From assembly GCA_012797095.1 (NCBI GenBank), contig JAAZPS010000066.1, positions 1 to 6,295 on the forward strand: a stretch of 6,295 bases of DNA, in the 5' to 3' direction. The number at the start of each line of letters is the position of its first letter. Within the stretch, counting starts at the first letter, position 1. Below the pieces are notes generated by a model. It worked only from the letters and a program-made list of their open reading frames with translations. It was not told where the DNA came from and did not search any database. Positions 1-5,117 of the stretch are shown here, one piece after another. The translations under genes were made by a program, and so were the position numbers. The stretch is from Bacillota bacterium (GTDB lineage Bacteria; Bacillota; Dethiobacteria; DTU022).

Positions 1-496
1 ACAGAGAAGTGGCCGAGCTGCGCAGAGCTGCCGGGAAATCATCGGTCCGCTGATTGATATTCAGGCCCATACCCAGCACCAGGTAGAGCAGTTCACCGCC
101 GCTGACCTTGCCCTCCGTCAGGATGCCGCCCATTTTTTTTGTTCCGATGAGCAGGTCATTGGGCCATTTGAGCAGAATCGGGCTGCCAGCAGCCTCACGG
201 AGCCGCCGGGCAGCGGAGAGAGCGGCGGCCAGGGTTACCGCCGCTGCACGGCGCGGAGCAAGATGCTCCGGACGGAATAGTACCGAGAAATAGATCCCCT
301 TCCCCGGGGGCGAATGCCATTGTCGGCCCCGCCGCCCCCGGCCGGCGCTCTGGGAATCGGCCAGGACGACCGTGCCGCAGGGAGCACCCTCCTCCGCCAG
401 CTGCCGCAGCGCGGTGCTGGTCGAGCCGAGCAGAGCATGGGACCGGATCTGGCTCACACCCGCAGGAAGATCATCGAATGTGGAAGGATAGTTCAT
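1..496 (-). CDS. birA: Biotin--[biotin carboxyl-carrier protein] ligase, HTH-less type, C-terminus cut by window edge
   Basis: This enzyme makes biotinyl-AMP from biotin and ATP and transfers biotin to a lysine of carrier proteins such as the acetyl-CoA carboxylase BCCP subunit, in the cytoplasm. The first 165 residues are visible. Family motifs appear in order: GSTS (24-27), the biotinyl-AMP loop GRGRRGR (52-58) followed by W and SPPGKGIYFSV, KWPNDLL (110-116), KKMGGILTE (120-128) and GMGLNIN (142-148). The rest of the catalytic domain and the small C-terminal domain lie beyond base 1. The ATG at 494-496 is chosen because an in-frame TAA stands four codons upstream (506-508). That stop excludes an N-terminal helix-turn-helix, so this is a ligase-only protein and not a biotin repressor (inference). 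No Shine-Dalgarno is visible; a promoter ends 8 bases before the ATG, so the mRNA may be leaderless. It is divergent from valS. Function is very sure; the start is fairly sure. Confidence 0.95.
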   Translation of the reverse strand, partial: MNYPSTFDDLPAGVSQIRSHALLGSTSTALRQLAEEGAPCGTVVLADSQSAGRGRRGRQWHSPPGKGIYFSVLFRPEHLAPRRAAAVTLAAALSAARRLREAAGSPILLKWPNDLLIGTKKMGGILTEGKVSGGELLYLVLGMGLNINQRTDDFPAALRSSATSL

Positions 497-532
497 GAAC
501 TGATCTTAAACTCGAGACAGCGGTGCTGTCAA
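497..532 (-). promoter_or_regulatory. Predicted birA promoter giving a near-leaderless mRNA, with a palindrome in the spacer
   Basis: On the minus strand a perfect -35 box TTGACA (532-527) is followed by a 16-base spacer and a -10-like TTTAAG (510-505, 4 of 6 matches to TATAAT). Only 8 bases separate the -10 box from the birA ATG, so transcription should start within about 3 bases of the start codon. This agrees with the absence of a ribosome binding site. A perfect inverted repeat GACAGC-GGT-GCTGTC (516-530) fills most of the spacer and overlaps the -35 box, where a repressor could bind. The promoter and operator are predictions from sequence only. Confidence 0.5.
516..530. repeat. Perfect 6+6 inverted repeat in the birA promoter spacer
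   Basis: GACAGC and GCTGTC are separated by GGT. The repeat lies between the predicted -35 and -10 boxes of birA and overlaps the -35 box. It shares the inner half-sites ACAGC/GCTGT with the terminator hairpin at 581-600. It could be an operator, or a small hairpin if this stretch is transcribed from further upstream. Confidence 0.5.
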
Positions 533-572
533 CAGAATATGACCGGGGAACCGCCTTTATGCCATTTTGCGC

Positions 573-600
573 AAAAAATTGGCACAGCGTCTGCTGTGCC
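573..600 (-). terminator. Intrinsic terminator or attenuator on the minus strand, upstream of birA
   Basis: GGCACAGC (581-588) and GCTGTGCC (593-600) form a perfect 8-base-pair stem with a 4-base loop. On the minus strand it is followed by AATTTTTT, the layout of a Rho-independent terminator. On the plus strand no T-tract follows. It lies about 77 bases upstream of the birA start, in the same direction, with no minus-strand gene between it and valS. It could end a small transcript, attenuate a longer birA transcript, or stop antisense transcription coming from valS. Confidence 0.65.
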
Positions 601-639
601 CGAAGAGATATATTTAAAAGAGGGGGTCAACTCGCCCTT

Positions 640-645
640 ATTATA
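640..645 (-). promoter_or_regulatory. Perfect -10 box (TATAAT) on the minus strand
   Basis: The minus strand reads TATAAT at 645-640. At a spacing of 16 to 18 bases upstream there is no good -35 hexamer, only the A+T-rich ATTAC/GTAAT repeat. A start near 633 would give an RNA of about 60 bases ending at the terminator at 573-600. Without a -35 box the promoter would need an activator or a strong A+T-rich upstream element, so this is a weak prediction. Confidence 0.3.
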
Positions 646-655
646 AAGGTTGAAC

Positions 656-671
656 ATTACAGTAATATTAC
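656..671. repeat. Overlapping ATTAC/GTAAT inverted repeats
   Basis: The 16 bases read ATTAC-A-GTAAT-ATTAC. The middle GTAAT forms one palindrome with the left ATTAC (656-666) and another with the right one (GTAATATTAC, 662-671). Three alternating half-sites are typical of a transcription factor site. The repeat lies where the -35 region of the minus-strand TATAAT box would be. Chance occurrence in A+T-rich DNA cannot be excluded. Confidence 0.4.
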
Positions 672-765
672 AAATAGATTTATTTTCGATGACAAAAGCG
701 ATGCTGCGAGAAAGGTAGAAGGATCACGAAAACTGCGGTTCCTGCGGGCCGCCGGGGGAAACGGT

Positions 766-785
766 CCCGGTTGACTTTAACCGGG
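766..785. repeat. 7+7 inverted repeat enclosing the valS -35 box
   Basis: CCCGGTT (766-772) and AACCGGG (779-785) are perfectly complementary around the 6-base centre GACTTT. The predicted -35 box TTGACT (771-776) straddles the left arm and centre, so protein binding here would block valS transcription. If the region is transcribed from further upstream the repeat would fold as a hairpin, and its left arm could pair instead with CCGGG at 752-756. No T-tract follows, so it is not a terminator. Confidence 0.5.
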
Positions 786-799
786 GAAAAGAATAATAT
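771..799 (+). promoter_or_regulatory. Predicted sigma-A promoter of valS-folC
   Basis: TTGACT (771-776, 5 of 6 matches) and TAATAT (794-799, 4 of 6) are separated by the ideal 17 bases. Transcription would start near 806, giving a 5' leader of about 30 bases with a ribosome binding site close to its end. Such a short leader leaves no room for a T-box or other riboswitch. The -35 box lies within an inverted repeat. Confidence 0.55.
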
Positions 800-823
800 A
801 AATTTCACTAGGATGAAACATGA

Positions 824-831
824 AGAGGTGA
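824..831 (+). promoter_or_regulatory. Ribosome binding site deciding the GTG start of valS
   Basis: AGAGGTGA ends 4 bases before the GTG at 836. The nearby ATG codons at 813 and 820 and the GTG at 828 are out of the valS frame, so this site supports GTG 836 as the start. Confidence 0.75.
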
Positions 832-835
832 AGGT

Positions 836-3514
836 GTGGTCAGGGATTTTATTCCGCCGGCTTACGATCCGGCCGCTGTTGAAAAACACCGCTACCGCTA
901 CTGGCTGAAGGGGAACTATTTTCGGGCAGCCGGTAAGGGAGATGAAAAGACCTTCACGATCGTGATTCCGCCGCCCAATATAACCGGTTCGCTGCATATG
1001 GGGCACGCGCTCGATATCACGATCCAGGATACGCTGATCCGCTGGCGAAGGATGCTCGGTGACGATGCCCTCTGGCTGCCGGGAACGGACCATGCCGGTA
1101 TCGCCACGCAGATACGGGTCGAGGAGGATCTGGCGGGAGAGGGGTTGACCCGGCACCAGCTGGGCCGGGAAGGCTTTCTGGAAAAGGTCTGGGAATGGAA
1201 GGAGATCTATCATCGACAGATCTTGGGACAGCTTTACTCCCTGGGCGCTTCCTGCGACTGGTCCAGGGAGCGTTTCACCATGGACGAGGGTTGCTCCAGG
1301 GCAGTGCGCAAGGTTTTTGTCGATCTTTACCGGGCCGGACTGATCTACCGGGGCAATTATATGATCAACTGGTGCCCGCGCTGTCATACCGCCCTTTCAG
1401 ATATCGAGGTGGAGCACGAGGAGATAGCCTCGACCCTGACTCATATCCGTTACCCGCTGGCCGGAGGCGACGGCTACATTGTTGTTGCTACCACCCGTCC
1501 TGAATCGATGCTCGGCGACAGCGGGGTTGCGGTTCATCCGGAGGATCAGCGCTACATTGATCTGGTCGGCCGTGAGGTGGTGCTGCCCCTGCTCAAGCGA
1601 AAGATTCCCATTGTAGCCGACGAATATGTCGATCCCGCCTTCGGCAGCGGTGCAGTCAAGGTTACCCCGGCCCACGATCCCAATGATTTCGAGATCGGGC
1701 GACGCCACGATCTTGAGCTGATCCCCGTCATCGGCGAGGAGGGGAAGATGACCGCAGCAGCGGGTCCCTATGCCGGTCTGGAGAGGGAGCTCTGCCGTGA
1801 AAAAGTGGTCGCCGCCCTGCAGGCCGAGGGCCTTATCGAGAAGATCGAGGAATACAGCCATGCGGTGGGGCACTGCCACCGCTGCCATACCGTGGTGGAG
1901 CCGCTGATCTCGCGGCAGTGGTTCGTCAGGATGAAACCCCTGGCCGGACCCGCCCTGGAGGCGGTCCGCAGCGGGGAAACCGTCTTCGTGCCCGCGCGGT
2001 TTAGCCACGTCTACGAGAACTGGCTGGAAAATATCCGCGACTGGTGTATCTCGCGCCAGCTGTGGTGGGGCCACCGCATCCCCGCCTGGTACTGCTCCTG
2101 CGGCGAAATCATCGTCGATTATGATGATCCGGTCTCCTGCCCCTCCTGCGGTTCGGGATCGCTGGAGCAGGATCCCGATGTTCTGGACACCTGGTTCAGC
2201 TCGGCCCTGTGGCCCTTTTCTACCCTGGGCTGGCCTGAAAAAAGCGCCGATCTGGAGCGCTATTTTCCCACCGATGTCCTGGTAACGGCGTACGATATCA
2301 TCTTCTTCTGGGTGGCGCGGATGATCTTCATGTCGCTTTATTTCATGAAGGAGGTCCCTTTCAAGGTGGTCTATATCCACGGGCTGGTGCGCGATGCCGA
2401 GGGACGCAAAATGAGCAAGTCGCTCGGCAACGGGATCGATCCCCTGGAGGTGATCGCTGCTTACGGCGCCGATACCCTTCGATTTTCCCTGATCACCGGC
2501 CAGGCACCGGGCAACGATCAGCGTTTTCGCCATGAAAATGTTGAAGCGGCGCGCAATTTTGCCAACAAGATCTGGAATGGCTCCCGTTTTGTGCTGATGA
2601 ACCTCTCCGATGAGCCCGGCGGTGCGACGGATTATATTCCATTTCAGCCCGATTCTCCCCCGGAGGGGCTGACTGTGGAGGATCGCTGGATCCTGCACCG
2701 CTGCAACAGGGCCGTGGAGCAGATCAGCGCCGCCCTGGAAGGGTACGAGCCCGGCGAAGCGGCCCGCCTGGTCTACGAATTTCTCTGGAACGATTTCTGC
2801 GACTGGTATGTCGAGCTGAGCAAGGGCTATCTCTATTCCGGGGACGGCACCGCCGCTTCGCGTGAGACCCGCCGGCGCACTCGCGGTATCCTGCTCTACG
2901 TTCTCGACAGGGTGCTGCGCCTGCTCCACCCGTTCATGCCCTTTATCTCCGAGGAGATCTGGCATTACCTGCCACAGCGCGAAACGGCCCTGATTGTCTC
3001 TTCGTGGCCGCAGCCGCATCCCCGGCTGAACTATCCCGCCGAGGCGGCGGCCGTAACCCTGCTCCAGGAAGCGATCCGGGCAGTGCGCAACCTGCGCAGC
3101 CGGGTGCAGCTGCCCCCGGGCCGGGAGGCGCCGGTGATTCTGAGACCTTCAGCAGATGCAGCGGCGGTGCTGGAGAGCGGGCGGCATCAGCTGAGCCGGC
3201 TCGCCTTTGCCGCGCCGCTAACGATCGATCCCTCTGCGGAGAAGCCGCGGCAGGCGCTGGCCGAGATGATCGGCGATCAGCTCGAGGTGTACCTGCCCCT
3301 GGCCGGAGTGATCGATCTAGAAGCGGAGCGTTCCCGCCTCGGGAAAGAGCTGCAGCAGCTTGAAAAAGAGCTGCTGCGGACAAGGGGGAAGCTGGAGAAC
3401 CCCAGATTCATGAAAAAGGCTCCCCCGGAAATAGTGGGCAGGGAGAAGGCGCGCCTGAAAGAGCGCACGGCGAAAAAAGAAAAACTTGAGGCAAGAATCC
3501 AGGAGCTGCAGTAA
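836..3514 (+). CDS. valS: Valyl-tRNA synthetase (EC 6.1.1.9), complete
   Basis: This class I synthetase charges tRNA-Val with valine in the cytoplasm and edits mischarged threonine. The 892 residues match the usual bacterial length. The catalytic domain shows the HIGH signature as HMGH (54-57, after PPPNITGS) and KMSKS (525-529). The editing domain (about 190-340) contains TTRPESMLGD (219-228) and AHDPND (279-284). The anticodon-binding domain starts near DRWIL (616) and includes FLWNDFCDWYVE (from 649). A charged coiled coil (827-892), typical of ValRS and involved in tRNA binding, ends the protein with the family motif ENPRFMKKAP. Three cysteine pairs suggest zinc binding: CPRC (180-183), CHRC (347-350), and C420/C422 with C435/C438. 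The gene starts with GTG behind a good ribosome binding site and is followed by folC after 3 bases. It is distinguished from IleRS and LeuRS by the C-terminal coiled coil and motif wording. Very sure. Confidence 0.98.
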   Translation: MVRDFIPPAYDPAAVEKHRYRYWLKGNYFRAAGKGDEKTFTIVIPPPNITGSLHMGHALDITIQDTLIRWRRMLGDDALWLPGTDHAGIATQIRVEEDLAGEGLTRHQLGREGFLEKVWEWKEIYHRQILGQLYSLGASCDWSRERFTMDEGCSRAVRKVFVDLYRAGLIYRGNYMINWCPRCHTALSDIEVEHEEIASTLTHIRYPLAGGDGYIVVATTRPESMLGDSGVAVHPEDQRYIDLVGREVVLPLLKRKIPIVADEYVDPAFGSGAVKVTPAHDPNDFEIGRRHDLELIPVIGEEGKMTAAAGPYAGLERELCREKVVAALQAEGLIEKIEEYSHAVGHCHRCHTVVEPLISRQWFVRMKPLAGPALEAVRSGETVFVPARFSHVYENWLENIRDWCISRQLWWGHRIPAWYCSCGEIIVDYDDPVSCPSCGSGSLEQDPDVLDTWFSSALWPFSTLGWPEKSADLERYFPTDVLVTAYDIIFFWVARMIFMSLYFMKEVPFKVVYIHGLVRDAEGRKMSKSLGNGIDPLEVIAAYGADTLRFSLITGQAPGNDQRFRHENVEAARNFANKIWNGSRFVLMNLSDEPGGATDYIPFQPDSPPEGLTVEDRWILHRCNRAVEQISAALEGYEPGEAARLVYEFLWNDFCDWYVELSKGYLYSGDGTAASRETRRRTRGILLYVLDRVLRLLHPFMPFISEEIWHYLPQRETALIVSSWPQPHPRLNYPAEAAAVTLLQEAIRAVRNLRSRVQLPPGREAPVILRPSADAAAVLESGRHQLSRLAFAAPLTIDPSAEKPRQALAEMIGDQLEVYLPLAGVIDLEAERSRLGKELQQLEKELLRTRGKLENPRFMKKAPPEIVGREKARLKERTAKKEKLEARIQELQ

Positions 3515-3517
3515 ACG

Positions 3518-4870
3518 ATGTCGCAACAGACAGAGGCGGCCTACCGGCGCGCCCTTGAGTGGATTCACAGTATCGGCCGTTTCGGCATGAAACAGGGTTT
3601 GCAGCGGATCGAAAAGCTGCTCTCTCTTCTGGGCAATCCCCAGGAGCAGCTGAACTATATTCATATCGGCGGGACCAACGGTAAGGGCTCTGCTGCAGCG
3701 ATGATCGCCACGGTGCTGCAGGAATCGGGTTACCGGACTGCTCTGTTCACCTCGCCCTATATCAGCTCTTTCACCAACCGGATGAGCATCAACGGCCGCG
3801 ATATCAACAGCAGCAGGTTGGTCAAACTGGTGGAGCAGATCCGGCCGCTGGTCGAAAAGATCGGCGAAGATCCTGCGCTCGGTTCGATGACCGAATTCGA
3901 GGTGGTCACAGCGCTGGCGCTGACCTATTTTTCCAGCGAACAGCCCGATCTGGTCGTTCTGGAGGTGGGGCTGGGCGGGCGCCTCGATGCCACCAATCTG
4001 GTCAGGCCGCTGGTCAGCGTGATCACCAATATCAGCCTGGATCATACGGAGGTGCTGGGGGAGACAGTCGAGGCTGTCGCCCGCGAAAAAGCCGGTATTA
4101 TCAAGAACGGCATCCCGGTGCTGACCGGGGCTGCGGATCGAAGAGCGCAGCAGGTGATCGCGGAGATCTGCCGGGAACGCCGCTCCCCCCTGTTCTGGGC
4201 CCTTCCCGCCGGGGAGAATGTCCCCCCGGGGGTAAAAAGCGCCTTTGCCGAACGAAGGAAGATCCTTGCCGAAGGGCAGCTGCTCGATTACCACGGCTTG
4301 AGCCGATCTTACAGGGAACTGCAGATTCCCCTGCGGGGGCGCCACCAGATCGCCAATAGTGCTGTTGCCCTCGCTGCCCTGGAGCTACTGGCGGAGCGCG
4401 GTTTTTCCTTCTCCGAGGAGGAGCTTCGCCGCGGTCTGGGCAAAACCACCTGGCCGGCCCGACTCGAGCTGATCGGGGAAAAACCGCTGTTGATCCTGGA
4501 CGGCGCCCATAACCCGGCCGCGATGGAAGGGCTGGCGGCCTCGCTCCCGGAATATTTCAGCTACCGCCGCCTGATCGCGGTTGTCGGGGTGATGGCGGAC
4601 AAAGATCTGTCCATGCTCGATCATATCCTTCCGCTGGCGGAGACGGTGATCCTGACCCGACCCGAGCTGCCCCGTGCCGCCTCTCCCGAGGTGCTTGCCG
4701 CTTTCGTGAAAAGCCGCTTCTCCGGAAAGCTGCTCGTGGAGGCGGTTGTCGAACGTGCTCTTGAAAAAGCGCTGGCCCTGGGCGGCCCCGAGGATGCTGT
4801 TCTGGTGACCGGCTCCTTCTATACGGTCAGCGAAGCGCGGCTGGCCGCCCGGAAAAAGGACTCCGCCTGA
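3518..4870 (+). CDS. folC: Folylpolyglutamate synthase, possibly also dihydrofolate synthase, complete
   Basis: This Mur-ligase-family enzyme adds glutamates to folates using ATP, retaining them in the cell; many bacterial FolC proteins also make dihydrofolate from dihydropteroate. The 450 residues are a normal family length. Visible motifs are the ATP-binding loop GGTNGKGS (51-58), TSPYISSFTNR (78-88), EVGLGGRLDATN (149-160), ITNISLDHTEVLG (169-181), REKAGIIK (189-196, containing the lysine that is carbamylated in studied homologues), GRHQ (274-277), WPARLE (312-317), the start of the C-terminal domain with LDGAHNP (327-333), and TGSFYTVSEAR (431-441). Whether it has both activities cannot be decided from motifs. 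The ATG lies 3 bases after the valS stop; AGGAG (3501-3505) inside valS is 12 bases upstream, so translation is probably coupled. The valS-folC order is widespread in Bacillota. No intrinsic terminator follows. Confidence 0.96.
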   Translation: MSQQTEAAYRRALEWIHSIGRFGMKQGLQRIEKLLSLLGNPQEQLNYIHIGGTNGKGSAAAMIATVLQESGYRTALFTSPYISSFTNRMSINGRDINSSRLVKLVEQIRPLVEKIGEDPALGSMTEFEVVTALALTYFSSEQPDLVVLEVGLGGRLDATNLVRPLVSVITNISLDHTEVLGETVEAVAREKAGIIKNGIPVLTGAADRRAQQVIAEICRERRSPLFWALPAGENVPPGVKSAFAERRKILAEGQLLDYHGLSRSYRELQIPLRGRHQIANSAVALAALELLAERGFSFSEEELRRGLGKTTWPARLELIGEKPLLILDGAHNPAAMEGLAASLPEYFSYRRLIAVVGVMADKDLSMLDHILPLAETVILTRPELPRAASPEVLAAFVKSRFSGKLLVEAVVERALEKALALGGPEDAVLVTGSFYTVSEARLAARKKDSA

Positions 4871-4920
4871 GCACAAAGAGCGCTTCCTCCTGTACCGATA
4901 TTACCGCTGTCAAGATAAGG

Positions 4921-5022
4921 ATGGATCTTCTCCGGTGCCTCAGCTGCCGGCCGGAACGGTGTTACTGTTGCGGGCGGCGGTTGTTATCGTTGCAGTGTTG
5001 GGGTAAAGCTCCGGAAAAATGA
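4921..5022 (+). CDS. Possible small cysteine-rich peptide, 33 aa, unproven
   Basis: An ATG-initiated frame of 33 codons encodes six cysteines: C6-x2-C9, then C14-x-C16-C17, and C26. Its TGA overlaps the ATG-ATG of a second tiny frame (5019-5084, 21 codons) that ends in the -10 region of the next promoter. The only purine-rich stretch before the start, AAGATAAGG, touches the ATG and is too close for a normal ribosome binding site. No promoter of its own is seen, so it would depend on read-through from folC. The Cys pattern resembles small metal-binding knuckles, but in a G+C-rich intergenic stretch this could be chance. I do not recognise it. Confidence 0.15.
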   Translation: MDLLRCLSCRPERCYCCGRRLLSLQCWGKAPEK

Positions 5023-5051
5023 TGAAAAGACATGAAGGGATGAATTCTGGC

Positions 5052-5080
5052 TTGATCAATCGGAGCGTCTGGGGCATAAT
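5052..5080 (+). promoter_or_regulatory. Predicted sigma-A promoter of the radical SAM gene
   Basis: TTGATC (5052-5057, 4 of 6 matches) and CATAAT (5075-5080, 5 of 6) are exactly 17 bases apart. Transcription would start near 5087, about 30 bases before the AUC at 5118, with the ribosome binding site between them. The -35 box is part of the short palindrome TTGATCAA (5052-5059). Confidence 0.6.
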
Positions 5081-5102
5081 TTAGGGGATAGCCCATCGGA
5101 CC

Positions 5103-5110
5103 GGAGGAGG
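5103..5110 (+). promoter_or_regulatory. Strong ribosome binding site pointing to an AUC start
   Basis: GGAGGAGG is among the strongest Shine-Dalgarno sequences in the window. It ends 7 bases before ATC at 5118-5120 and 46 bases before the first conventional start, TTG at 5157. Its spacing is right only for the ATC. Confidence 0.75.
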
Positions 5111-5117
5111 AAAAACA

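Larger units (their letters stand above)
497..835. other. Divergent intergenic region between birA and valS
   Basis: No convincing gene is seen in these 339 bases. Reading left to right it holds the birA promoter with its spacer palindrome (505-532), a minus-strand intrinsic terminator (about 573-600), a minus-strand perfect -10 box TATAAT (645-640), an overlapping ATTAC/GTAAT repeat (656-671), an A+T-rich block up to about 690, a G+C-richer stretch of unknown role (700-765), and the valS promoter and ribosome binding site (766-831). Open frames here are short and show no recognisable protein features. No T-box element is recognisable ahead of valS. Confidence 0.7.
4871..5117. other. Intergenic region between folC and the radical SAM gene
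   Basis: These 247 bases hold a promoter (5052-5080) and a strong ribosome binding site (5103-5110) for the next gene. I see no intrinsic terminator for valS-folC. A small cysteine-rich open frame at 4921-5022 is described separately with low confidence. Confidence 0.6.

Noticed and set aside
650..680. Plus-strand promoter TTGAAC with TAGATT
   Set aside because: The spacing is 19 bases and the -10 match is modest; TTGACT/TAATAT at 771-799 is better and closer to valS.
690..835. T-box riboswitch ahead of valS
   Set aside because: The T-box consensus (AAGGGTGG..ACCGCG type) and a terminator with a T-tract are both missing, and the predicted leader is too short.
813..908. 31-codon upstream ORF overlapping the valS start
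   Set aside because: The ribosome binding site at 824-831 lies inside it and serves the GTG at 836; the peptide is basic and featureless.
680..1387. 235-codon minus-strand frame entering the birA-valS spacer
   Set aside because: Mostly antisense to the valS N-terminal region; its end in the spacer shows no helix-turn-helix or other domain, so it is not a lost BirA N-terminus.
1397..3019. 540-codon open frame on the minus strand inside valS
   Set aside because: It lies wholly antisense to an unambiguous valyl-tRNA synthetase, is rich in Gly/Arg/Asp/Gln from complementary codons, and shows no domain. It is a by-product of the G+C-rich codon usage.
3317..4345. 342-codon open frame on the minus strand across valS-folC
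   Set aside because: Antisense to two well-supported genes, with no recognisable motif and no ribosome binding site considered convincing.
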